Assembly: GCF_024708915.1 (NCBI RefSeq)
Contig: NZ_JANJXQ010000108.1
Location: 1-6,086 of the forward strand
Source of the DNA: Thiobacillus sp.
Lineage (GTDB): Bacteria > Pseudomonadota > Gammaproteobacteria > Burkholderiales > Thiobacillaceae
DNA: 6,086 nt
Direction: 5' to 3'
A model generated the notes under the pieces. That model made no database searches. It had not been told where the DNA came from and was given only the letters and a program-made list of their open reading frames with translations. The stretch's first letter is position 1. Each line of letters opens with the position of its first letter. The position numbers were made by a program, and so were the translations under genes. Of the stretch, positions 1 to 5,495 are shown piece after piece.

Positions 1-488
1 TGCTTGATATGCAACAGCTTCAGGATGCCCTGCACGAACAGATTGACGAACCACACCACCGGATACGCCAACGTCAGCAGCGGTGTAAGCAGCAGCGTCG
101 CCGGGTAGGCGACGCGTTCGGGAAAGGACGCGCCGATGACCTTCGGCGTGACTTCGCTGAACACCAGAATCAGGAAGGTGAGCAACAGCGTCGCCGCGAA
201 CAGCACCATTTCGCCGTCGCCGAACAAGCGGATGGCCAGCACGGCTGACAGCGTGCCCGAGGCGGAATTGACCAGGTTGTTGCCCAGCAGAATCACGCCC
301 AGGAGCTTGTCGGTCTGGTCCAGCAGCGCCTGCGCCCGCATCGCGCCGCGCACGCCGGACTCGGCAGCGTGGCGCAGGCGATAGCGGTTGATCGCCATCA
401 TCGCCGTCTCGGACGCGGAAAAAAAAGCCGAGGTGAGCAGCATAACGGCAAGCACGGCAAACAGCGTGCTCGTGGAAATGCTATCCAA
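1..488 (-). CDS. corB: CorB/HlyC-CorC family membrane protein, N-terminal DUF21 (CNNM) domain, 3' end cut by the window
   Basis: This encodes the first 162 residues of a protein closely resembling E. coli CorB (YfjD), a DUF21/CNNM membrane protein linked to Mg2+/Co2+ transport. Visible are a first membrane segment (about residues 6-24), the family motif SASET at 24-28 followed by a basic NRYRLRH stretch, GNNLVN at 69-74, SEVTPK at 111-116, and further hydrophobic segments at about 80-110 and 128-155. The CBS pair and CorC_HlyC domain expected downstream lie beyond the left edge. The start is TTG at 488-486: an in-frame TGA lies immediately upstream (491-489), a GAGG ribosome-binding site at 501-498 is spaced 9 nt away, and the resulting N-terminus (DSISTSTL after the start) aligns in length with E. 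coli CorB. The stop codon of ypjD overlaps this ribosome-binding site, so the two genes are probably cotranscribed and translationally coupled. The transported ion is a family inference. Confidence 0.88.
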   Translation of the reverse strand, partial: MDSISTSTLFAVLAVMLLTSAFFSASETAMMAINRYRLRHAAESGVRGAMRAQALLDQTDKLLGVILLGNNLVNSASGTLSAVLAIRLFGDGEMVLFAATLLLTFLILVFSEVTPKVIGASFPERVAYPATLLLTPLLTLAYPVVWFVNLFVQGILKLLHIK

Positions 489-499
489 TCAACATCGCC

Positions 500-1282
500 T
501 CAACGCCGGAGCACCACTTCCAGCACGAACTGGGTGCCCAGGTAGGCCAGCAGCAGCAGGGTGAAACCGGTGATCGTCCAGACCAGGGCGGTGCGCCCGC
601 GCCAGCCGCGGAAATGCCGCCCCAGCAGCAGGCCGCCGAATACCAGCCACGACAGGATGGCGAGCACGGTTTTGTGCGAAAACTGCAAAGCCGTGCCAAA
701 CAGCTCTTCCGAGAAAAACACCCCGCTGAACAGCGCCAGAGTCAGCAGTACAAACCCGGCGCCGATGGTTCTGAACAACATGGCTTCCAGTGTCAGCAGG
801 GGCGGCGCGCCGTTTTGCAGCGAGCCGCGATGCAGCTGCTTTTCCAGCATGGTCATCAGCACCGCATGCAATGCCGCCACGGCCAGCAAGCCATAGGCGA
901 GAAAAGACACCACCAGGTGCGCGCGCAAGGCCAGCGCCTGCGAATTGGGAATGGCGTGGGTGGCGGTGAACAGCACCATAATCAGCACGGACACCGCCGC
1001 CAGTCCGCTGACCCAGGACTGCAGGCGCGCCAGCGGCGCACCCTGGCTGGCCAGCCAGTAGACCAACGCAGTGAGCCACAAAATCGTCGACAGGGAGTTG
1101 CCGAACCCCAGCCGGATGTCGCCCTGCCCCAGCACCGAATGATAAATCAGCGCACCGTGGGCCAGCAGGGCCAGCGGCAGCAGCCAGCGCACCGATGCGG
1201 CGTACGGCGTGCGCTGCAGGCGCCAGGCGACCCAGCCGTACAGCGCGCTCACACATAAGGTAACCAGCAATAGCAGGGACAT
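500..1282 (-). CDS. ypjD: YpjD, CcsA/CcmC-type cytochrome c assembly family inner-membrane protein
   Basis: A 260-residue, almost wholly hydrophobic protein with about eight likely membrane segments (roughly residues 2-20, 33-50, 63-80, 90-108, 122-146, 170-192, 203-222, 231-256). Its length matches E. coli YpjD (about 263 aa), and it occupies the same position: divergent from ffh and upstream of corB. Histidines suitable for haem handling are at 42, 48, 109, 122, 139, 203 and 223; the HKT at 203-205 followed by a hydrophobic segment is typical of the YpjD subgroup. The tryptophan-rich WWD haem-binding loop of true CcsA/CcmC/CcmF proteins is not visible, so a direct role in cytochrome c haem delivery should not be assumed; the family name rests on fold similarity. 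ATG at 1282-1280 starts the protein just before the first membrane segment, with no strong ribosome-binding site, which suggests a short leader. It ends in TGA, 11 nt before corB. Confidence 0.88.
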   Translation of the reverse strand: MSLLLLVTLCVSALYGWVAWRLQRTPYAASVRWLLPLALLAHGALIYHSVLGQGDIRLGFGNSLSTILWLTALVYWLASQGAPLARLQSWVSGLAAVSVLIMVLFTATHAIPNSQALALRAHLVVSFLAYGLLAVAALHAVLMTMLEKQLHRGSLQNGAPPLLTLEAMLFRTIGAGFVLLTLALFSGVFFSEELFGTALQFSHKTVLAILSWLVFGGLLLGRHFRGWRGRTALVWTITGFTLLLLAYLGTQFVLEVVLRR

Positions 1283-1286
1283 TCGT

Positions 1287-1292
1287 TAAAAT
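1287..1292 (+). promoter_or_regulatory. Candidate -10 element for ffh
   Basis: TAAAAT matches the TATAAT consensus at five of six positions and lies 57 nt before the ffh start, within an AT-richer patch of the divergent spacer. No convincing -35 sits 16-18 nt upstream, so the assignment is tentative. Confidence 0.25.
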
Positions 1293-1313
1293 GAATAGGA
1301 TTCAGCCAACCCC

Positions 1314-1342
1314 ATTATCCATGCCGTCCATAACCGCAACAA
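1314..1342 (-). promoter_or_regulatory. Candidate promoter for ypjD-corB
   Basis: On the minus strand, TTGTTG (1342-1337) and GATAAT (1319-1314) are separated by 17 nt. The -10 matches consensus at five of six positions; the -35 matches only the TTG core. Transcription would begin near 1307, giving a leader of about 25 nt. The -35 side overlaps the ffh ribosome-binding site on the opposite strand. Weak, consensus-matching evidence only. Confidence 0.35.
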
Positions 1343-1349
1343 GGAAGCC

Positions 1350-2693
1350 ATGTTAGAAAATCTCAGCGGACGCCTCGCCGGCGTCGTCAAAAACCTGCGC
1401 GGACAGGCGCGCATCACCGAAGCCAACGTGCAGGATACGCTGCGCCAGGTGCGCCTGGCCCTGCTCGAGGCCGACGTCGCGCTGCCGGTGGTCAAGGACT
1501 TCATCGAAGCGGTCAAAACCCGCGCCCTGGGCCAGGAAGTGCTCACCAGCCTGTCGCCGGGCCAGGCGCTGATCGGCATCGTCCACGAAGAGCTCACCCG
1601 CCTGATGGGTGGCGAAAACGCCGAACTGAATCTGGCCGCGGCGCCACCCGCGGTGATCCTGATGGCCGGTCTGCAGGGCTCGGGCAAAACCACCACCAGC
1701 GGCAAGCTCGCGCTGCTGCTGAAAAACCGCAAGAAAAAGGTGCTGCTCGCCTCCGCCGACGTCTACCGTCCTGCCGCCATCGACCAGTTGCGCCAGCTCG
1801 CCAAACAGCTCGACGTCAGCTTTTTTGAAGCCGGCGACGAGCGCAATCCGTTGAGAATCGCACAGGCCGCGCAGGATCATGCGCGCAAGCAGTTCTACGA
1901 CGTGCTGATCGTCGACACCGCCGGCCGCCTGGCGATCGATGAAGCGATGATGGCCGAAATCAAGGCCCTGCACGCTGCAGTCAAGCCGGTTGAAACCCTG
2001 TTCGTGGTCGACGCCATGCAGGGCCAGGACGCGGTCAACGTCGCCAAGGCCTTCAACGAAGCATTGCCGCTCACCGGCGTGGTGCTCACCAAGCTCGACG
2101 GCGACGCCCGCGGCGGCGCGGCGCTGTCGGTGCGCCACATCACCGGCAAGCCGCTCAAGTTCATCGGCGTCGGCGAAAAACCCGCCGGGCTGGAAGCCTT
2201 CCACCCCGAACGCATGGCGCAGCGTATTCTTGGCATGGGCGACGTGCTCTCGCTGATCGAGCAGGCACAAGGCTCGGTCGACCTCGCGGAAGCCAAGAAG
2301 CTCGCCGACAAAGTCAAGAAGGGCAAGGATTTCGACCTCGAGGATTTCAAGGCGCAGATTCAACAAATGCGCAAAATGGGCGGCCTGTCTGCACTGATGG
2401 ACAAGCTGCCCGGTGCCGGACAGATGCCGGTTCCCGCCGGCGCCGACGACAAGGCCGTCAACCGGGTCGAAGGCATCATCAACAGCATGACCCCGCTGGA
2501 GCGCCGCAAGCCCGACATCATCAAGGCCAGCCGCAAGCGCCGCATCGCCGCCGGCGCGGGGGTGCAGGTGCAGGATGTCAACAAGCTGCTGAACCAGTTC
2601 GAGCAGGCACAAAAAATGATGAAAATGATGGGCAAGGGCGGCCTGTCCAAGATGATGCGCGGCATGAAGGGCATGCTGCCCGGAATGCGATAA
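1350..2693 (+). CDS. ffh: Signal recognition particle protein Ffh (SRP54 GTPase)
   Basis: Ffh binds 4.5S RNA and signal sequences of nascent membrane proteins and delivers ribosomes to FtsY through a GTPase cycle. The 447 residues match the family length (E. coli 453). The N domain covers about residues 1-95. The G domain carries the P-loop GLQGSGKT (107-114), DVYRPAA (137-143), DTAGR (189-193), TKLD (247-250) and the GVGEKPAGLEAF closing motif (273-284). The methionine-rich M domain follows from about 295, with the finger loop near 339-355 and the RNA-binding helix-turn-helix SMTPLERRKP to SRKRRIAAGAG (379-404), ending in a Met/Lys/Gly-rich tail (MMKMMGKGG). All key motifs are intact. The ATG at 1350 is preceded by AAGGA (1341-1345) at close spacing and begins with the standard MLENLSGRL N-terminus. 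A terminator lies immediately behind, so the gene is probably a separate unit from rpsP. Confidence 0.98.
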   Translation: MLENLSGRLAGVVKNLRGQARITEANVQDTLRQVRLALLEADVALPVVKDFIEAVKTRALGQEVLTSLSPGQALIGIVHEELTRLMGGENAELNLAAAPPAVILMAGLQGSGKTTTSGKLALLLKNRKKKVLLASADVYRPAAIDQLRQLAKQLDVSFFEAGDERNPLRIAQAAQDHARKQFYDVLIVDTAGRLAIDEAMMAEIKALHAAVKPVETLFVVDAMQGQDAVNVAKAFNEALPLTGVVLTKLDGDARGGAALSVRHITGKPLKFIGVGEKPAGLEAFHPERMAQRILGMGDVLSLIEQAQGSVDLAEAKKLADKVKKGKDFDLEDFKAQIQQMRKMGGLSALMDKLPGAGQMPVPAGADDKAVNRVEGIINSMTPLERRKPDIIKASRKRRIAAGAGVQVQDVNKLLNQFEQAQKMMKMMGKGGLSKMMRGMKGMLPGMR

Positions 2694-2700
2694 AGCCGAC

Positions 2701-2723
2701 CCTCTGGCAAGCCAGGGGTTTTT
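2701..2723 (+). terminator. Rho-independent terminator of ffh
   Basis: CCTCTGG (2701-2707) pairs with CCAGGGG (2712-2718), one pair being a U-G wobble, around the loop CAAG, and is followed directly by five T (2719-2723). It starts 7 nt after the ffh stop codon. The stem is short, so some readthrough into rpsP is plausible. Confidence 0.72.
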
Positions 2724-2732
2724 GAGTATAAT
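2704..2732 (+). promoter_or_regulatory. Promoter of the rpsP-rimM-trmD-rplS operon
   Basis: A perfect -10 box TATAAT lies at 2727-2732. Seventeen nt upstream is CTGGCA (2704-2709), matching TTGACA at four of six positions. Transcription would begin near 2739, giving a leader of about 29 nt before rpsP. The -35 lies inside the ffh terminator stem, so terminator and promoter share sequence. Confidence 0.68.
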
Positions 2733-2767
2733 TCGCGGTTTTCTCCGTTTACCCGGTGGGTTGAATC

Positions 2768-3022
2768 ATGGTCGTTATTCGTCTTTCGCGCGGCGGCGCC
2801 AAAAACCGTCCCTTCTACAACGTCGTGGTGGCCGATTCGCGCTGCCGCCGTGATGGCCGCTTCATCGAGCGCGTCGGTTTCTACAATCCGGTGGCCACCG
2901 CGGGTGCCGAGGCCGTGCGCCTGGACCAGGAACGCATCGGCTACTGGGTGAGCAACGGCGCGCAGATGTCCGACACCGTCGCCCGCCTGGTCAAGCAGAA
3001 CAAGCCCGCTGCCGCTGCCTGA
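2768..3022 (+). CDS. rpsP: 30S ribosomal protein S16
   Basis: S16 is a small primary/secondary-binding protein needed for correct folding of the 16S rRNA 5' and central domains. The 84-residue product has the expected length. It opens with the S16 signature: [14 protein letters not shown] (residues 4-17), then the [23 protein letters not shown] stretch with GFYNP at 37-41, and the conserved tryptophan at 60 in the [12 protein letters not shown] segment. A short alanine tail (80-84) closes it. ATG at 2768 is preceded by a purine-rich GGTGGG (2755-2760) at about 7 nt; the first residues MVVIRLSR fit the family exactly. It is the first gene of the operon and the next frame opens one nucleotide after its stop codon. 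Confidence 0.98.
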   Translation: MVVIRLSRGGAKNRPFYNVVVADSRCRRDGRFIERVGFYNPVATAGAEAVRLDQERIGYWVSNGAQMSDTVARLVKQNKPAAAA

Positions 3023-3023
3023 T

Positions 3024-3530
3024 TTGGCTGAACAGGAAGCCTGGGTGGTGATGGGGCGCATCGCCGCCCCGTTCGGCATCAAGGGCTGGGTCAAGGTCCA
3101 GCCCTACAGTGAAGACCCGGGCACGCTGATGGATTTTGAATCCTGGCGCGTCGGGCGCGGCGAGCAGCAGACACATTACAGCGTCGAGATCATCCAGGAC
3201 CACGGCAAAGCCCTGGTCGCCAAACTGGCCGGCATCGACGACCGCGACGCGGCGTATGCCCTGCGCGGACAGGAAATCTCGGTGGCGAAGCGCGATCTGC
3301 CACCGCCGGAAGAAAACGAGTTCTACTGGTCCGACCTGATCGGCTTGACCGTGGTCAACCGCGAAGGCATCGAACTGGGCAAGGTCGACAGCCTGATGGA
3401 AGGCGGCGCGAACGATCTGCTGGTCGTCAAGGGCGCACGCGAGCACCTGATTCCGTTCGTGGCGGCCTTTGTCGGCAAGGTGGACCTGGGCGGCGGGACG
3501 ATCGAGGTGGACTGGGGCGAAGACTACTGA
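3024..3530 (+). CDS. rimM: Ribosome maturation factor RimM (16S rRNA processing)
   Basis: RimM assists assembly of the 30S head domain and binds ribosomal protein S19. The 168 residues comprise an N-terminal RimM barrel (about 7-92), containing the signature [15 protein letters not shown] (11-25), and a C-terminal PRC barrel (about 97-168). The PRC barrel has the EFYWSDLIG motif (99-107), whose aromatic pair is needed for ribosome binding in the family, then GANDLLVV (128-135), LIPFV (142-146) and the terminal DWGEDY. The start is uncertain. TTG at 3024 lies one nucleotide after the rpsP stop and gives an N-terminus of usual length, but has no ribosome-binding site. An AGGAAG at 3034-3039 would instead serve GTG at 3045 or 3048, removing 7 or 8 residues. 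The stop codon shares its A with the trmD start, implying coupled translation. Confidence 0.96.
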   Translation: MAEQEAWVVMGRIAAPFGIKGWVKVQPYSEDPGTLMDFESWRVGRGEQQTHYSVEIIQDHGKALVAKLAGIDDRDAAYALRGQEISVAKRDLPPPEENEFYWSDLIGLTVVNREGIELGKVDSLMEGGANDLLVVKGAREHLIPFVAAFVGKVDLGGGTIEVDWGEDY

Positions 3531-4294
3531 TGCGTTTCGACGCGGTCACGCTCTTCCCCGAAATGTTCGACGCCGTGCTGGATTACGGCATCACGCGGCG
3601 GGCGCTGGACCGCGGGCTGTACCGGTTCAAGGCGTGGAATCCGCGCGATTTCACCGACGATCCGCACCGCACGGTGGACGACCGCCCTTACGGTGGCGGC
3701 CCCGGGATGCTGATGCTGGCCGAGCCGCTGGACCGCGCGCTGAACGCGGTGCAGCAGGATCTTGCCAGCGAAAATTCGACGCCGTGGGTGGTGCATTTTT
3801 CACCCCGTGGCTGCCCGTTGACGCATCAGCGGGTGATGGAACTGAAGGAAAAGCCTGCGCTGGTATTGCTGTGCGGGCGTTATGAGGGCATCGACGAGCG
3901 GCTGTTGCGGCGCCGCGTGGACGAGGAACTCTCGCTTGGCGACTTTGTGCTGTCGGGTGGCGAACTCCCCGCACTCGCACTGATGGACGCCCTCATCCGG
4001 CAGCTGCCGGGCGCGTTGAACGATGCGGATTCGGCGGTGGAAGATTCCTTCGCCAGCGGCCTGCTCGACTGCCCGCACTACACCCGGCCCGAGGTGTGGC
4101 AGGGGATGGCGGTGCCGGACGTGTTGAGAAGTGGCAACCACGCCGCGATTGCACAATGGCGGTTGCAGCAAAGCCTGACGATCACGGCAACGCTTCGCCC
4201 CGATCTGCTGTCCAGGCGCGTGTTGTCGAAGCAGGAACAGGATATTCTCGCTGCGCACCCATCCGGGGCGCAGCAGAACGAAGCGGCCCGGTAA
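3530..4294 (+). CDS. trmD: tRNA (guanine-N1)-methyltransferase TrmD
   Basis: TrmD transfers a methyl group from S-adenosylmethionine to N1 of G37, next to the anticodon, in tRNAs reading CNN, CCN and CGG-type codons, and so prevents +1 frameshifting. The 254-residue protein has the family length and the SPOUT trefoil-knot motifs: [11 protein letters not shown] (50-60), [12 protein letters not shown] (113-124) and [17 protein letters not shown] (138-154). The C-terminal part has [19 protein letters not shown] (171-189); D172 corresponds to the E. coli catalytic aspartate D169, and R157 to R154. [11 protein letters not shown] (201-211) belongs to the tRNA-binding C-terminal domain. ATG at 3530 overlaps the rimM TGA by one base, with only a weak GGGGCGA upstream, so translation probably depends on coupling. 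The stop codon sits in the loop of a GC-rich hairpin (4285-4303). Confidence 0.98.
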   Translation: MRFDAVTLFPEMFDAVLDYGITRRALDRGLYRFKAWNPRDFTDDPHRTVDDRPYGGGPGMLMLAEPLDRALNAVQQDLASENSTPWVVHFSPRGCPLTHQRVMELKEKPALVLLCGRYEGIDERLLRRRVDEELSLGDFVLSGGELPALALMDALIRQLPGALNDADSAVEDSFASGLLDCPHYTRPEVWQGMAVPDVLRSGNHAAIAQWRLQQSLTITATLRPDLLSRRVLSKQEQDILAAHPSGAQQNEAAR

Positions 4295-4303
4295 TCCCGG
4301 GCC
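4285..4303 (+). other. Perfect GC hairpin holding the trmD stop codon
   Basis: GGCCCGG (4285-4291) and CCGGGCC (4297-4303) form a seven-pair all-GC stem with loop TAATC, which contains the trmD stop TAA (4292-4294). No T-run follows, so it is not a standard terminator. It lies between the low-demand enzyme gene trmD and the high-demand rplS, and may act as an mRNA stability or processing element; that role is inference. Confidence 0.6.
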
Positions 4304-4357
4304 AATATGAAACGGCGCGACGTCCACCCGCAGCGGTGCACCTCTCACGCCAGATGC

Positions 4358-4362
4358 AAGGA
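4358..4362 (+). promoter_or_regulatory. Ribosome-binding site deciding the rplS start
   Basis: AAGGA ends 6 nt before ATG 4369. An in-frame ATG at 4354 lies just upstream of this site, not downstream, so the longer form with five extra residues (MQGNV) is disfavoured. This is the strongest ribosome-binding site inside the operon, in keeping with high L19 output independent of trmD coupling. Confidence 0.75.
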
Positions 4363-4368
4363 AACGTC

Positions 4369-4752
4369 ATGAACATCATCGAGCAACTCGAACAGGAAGA
4401 AATCGCGCGCCTGGGCAAAACCATCCCCGTCTTTGCCCCCGGCGATACCGTCGTCGTCCAGGTGAAAGTAAAGGAAGGCGCCCGCGAGCGTCTGCAGGCC
4501 TATGAAGGCGTGGTCATCGCCAAGCGCAACCGCGGCCTCAACTCCGCCTTCACCGTGCGCAAGATCTCGGCTGGCGAAGGCGTCGAACGGACCTTCCAGA
4601 CCTATTCGCCGCTGGTCGCCAGCGTCGAAGTCAAGCGCCGCGGCGATGTGCGCCGCGCCAAGCTGTACTACCTGCGCGAGCGTTCCGGCAAATCCGCACG
4701 CATCAAGGAAAAGCTGCCCAGCCGCAAGGCCGCAGCCACGGCCGCCGAATAA
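4369..4752 (+). CDS. rplS: 50S ribosomal protein L19
   Basis: L19 sits at the 30S-50S interface and contributes to an intersubunit bridge. The 127-residue product (E. coli 115) shows the whole family pattern: N-terminal helix [13 protein letters not shown] (2-14), [20 protein letters not shown] (22-41), the core [23 protein letters not shown] with EGVVIA at 46-51 and FTVRKIS at 61-67, then GEGVERTF (69-76) and [18 protein letters not shown] (88-105). The extra length is a basic, alanine-rich C-terminal tail (about 112-127). The reading frame stays open upstream into trmD sequence, but the AAGGA at 4358-4362 and family length fix ATG 4369 as the start. It is the last gene of the operon; a 74-nt gap with the GC hairpin separates it from trmD, and a strong terminator follows 20 nt behind. 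Confidence 0.98.
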   Translation: MNIIEQLEQEEIARLGKTIPVFAPGDTVVVQVKVKEGARERLQAYEGVVIAKRNRGLNSAFTVRKISAGEGVERTFQTYSPLVASVEVKRRGDVRRAKLYYLRERSGKSARIKEKLPSRKAAATAAE

Positions 4753-4772
4753 GCCGTCTCCCTGGCGCAGCA

Positions 4773-4801
4773 CAAAACGCCCGCATCGTGCGGGCGTTTT
4801 G
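4773..4801 (+). terminator. Strong intrinsic terminator of the rpsP-rplS operon
   Basis: A perfect 13-pair inverted repeat (4773-4785 with 4789-4801) surrounds the three-base loop TCG. Its core is ACGCCCGCA/TGCGGGCGT, flanked by an A-tract on the 5' side and TTTT on the 3' side, as in typical intrinsic terminators. The A-tract would also permit termination of transcripts arriving from the opposite strand. Confidence 0.92.
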
Positions 4802-4947
4802 CTTTGCCGTCCCACGCCTATTCCGGGGCCGACTGGGCATGCTCAGGCACGTGCGCGCGAGTTCGAACACACACCGGGCACGGCAGACTGCCTGGCAAGC
4901 CGCAAGACCCGCTGCAGCCTGGCCGATCTTGCCGCCACCCGCCCCTT

Positions 4948-4984
4948 GCGCAGCGGTGCGTGCAAATGGCGCTAAACGCTGCGC
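4948..4984. repeat. 8-bp inverted repeat upstream of the ogt promoter
   Basis: GCGCAGCG (4948-4955) and CGCTGCGC (4977-4984) are perfect inverted copies separated by 21 nt, ending 4 nt before the candidate ogt -35. It could be a hairpin or a two-site operator, or chance in GC-rich DNA. The rest of the 4802-5024 spacer holds no convincing gene; short open frames there look unlike protein. Confidence 0.35.
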
Positions 4985-4988
4985 CGCT

Positions 4989-5018
4989 CTGACGGGGCGC
5001 GTGACCTCGGCTTAGAAT
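4989..5018 (+). promoter_or_regulatory. Candidate promoter for ogt-xerD
   Basis: CTGACG (4989-4994, four of six matches to TTGACA) and TAGAAT (5013-5018, five of six matches to TATAAT) are spaced 18 nt apart. The predicted transcription start, about 7 nt after the -10, falls on or next to the A of the ogt ATG at 5025, which would make the mRNA leaderless. Confidence 0.5.
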
Positions 5019-5024
5019 GCGGTT

Positions 5025-5495
5025 ATGCCTGCATACGATGCCATTCTTGCTGCCCCGATGTGCCGCCTTGGCGCCAGTTTCACCGGCGACGCGCTGACGC
5101 GGCTGGATTTTTTGCCGGCGAACACGCCAGTCTCTGCGCGGCAGGACAGCCGCGCCCGGCAACTGGCCCGCGAACTGGATGCCTACTGGCACAACCCCGG
5201 TCACGCTTTCGATTTGCTCTTCGTGCCGCAGGGCACGCCGTTCCAGTTGCGGGTGTGGCATGCGCTGATAAGGATTCCGGCTGGGCAGCCGACCACCTAT
5301 GGCGCACTGGCGAAACGCCTCGGCACTGCCGCACGCGCGGTGGGACAGGCATGCGGATCGAATCCCTTGCCCATCCTCATCCCCTGCCATCGCGTGATGG
5401 CGGCACACGGCCTGGGCGGCTTCATGCATTCGTCCAGCGGTACATCACTGGACGTGAAAACCTGGCTGCTGGCACATGAGCGACGTGCTGATTGA
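5025..5495 (+). CDS. ogt: Methylated-DNA--[protein]-cysteine S-methyltransferase (O6-alkylguanine repair)
   Basis: This suicide repair protein moves alkyl groups from O6-alkylguanine (and O4-alkylthymine) in DNA to its own cysteine. The 156 residues have the Ogt/MGMT layout: a variable N-terminal ribonuclease-like domain (about 1-65) and the catalytic domain (about 68-152). The latter shows GTPFQLRVW (70-78), the helix-turn-helix segment TTYGALAKRLG (90-100), RAVGQACGSNP (104-114) with the likely arginine finger R104, and the active-site PCHRV (120-124) with acceptor Cys121. GLGGF (129-133) and the WLLAHE end (147-152) complete it; the stretch between them, MHSSSGTSLDVKT, is divergent from common relatives. 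No AdaA-type zinc domain is fused. ATG at 5025 gives a typical N-terminus but lacks a ribosome-binding site; M12 (5058) has none either. It overlaps xerD by 20 nt, suggesting cotranscription. Confidence 0.94.
   Translation: MPAYDAILAAPMCRLGASFTGDALTRLDFLPANTPVSARQDSRARQLARELDAYWHNPGHAFDLLFVPQGTPFQLRVWHALIRIPAGQPTTYGALAKRLGTAARAVGQACGSNPLPILIPCHRVMAAHGLGGFMHSSSGTSLDVKTWLLAHERRAD

Noticed and set aside
614..1258. Plus-strand open frame of 214 codons opposite ypjD
   Set aside because: Its product is an improbable glutamine/arginine-rich string, typical of the complement of a leucine-rich membrane protein gene.
1353..2612. Long minus-strand open frame (419 codons) opposite ffh
   Set aside because: It is the antisense shadow of the GC-rich, strongly conserved ffh gene, and its translation has no recognisable domain.
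4285..4303. GC hairpin after trmD as an intrinsic terminator
   Set aside because: No T-tract follows the stem and the operon gene rplS has no convincing promoter of its own in the 74-nt gap.
4096..4368. Upstream in-frame extension of L19 by 91 residues from ATG 4096
   Set aside because: The extension lies mostly inside trmD in another frame, has no family similarity, and a good ribosome-binding site marks ATG 4369.
4860..4870. GTTCGAAC resembling a tRNA T-loop
   Set aside because: No T-stem pairing around it, and no acceptor stem, anticodon arm or D-arm in the surrounding sequence.
4804..4992. Possible 62-codon gene in the rplS-ogt spacer
   Set aside because: It begins right at the terminator, lacks a ribosome-binding site, and its composition shows no protein-like pattern.
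4818..5429. Minus-strand open frame of 203 codons over the spacer and ogt
   Set aside because: Mostly antisense to ogt, Arg/Ala/Pro/His-rich without motifs, and no promoter or ribosome-binding site on that strand.
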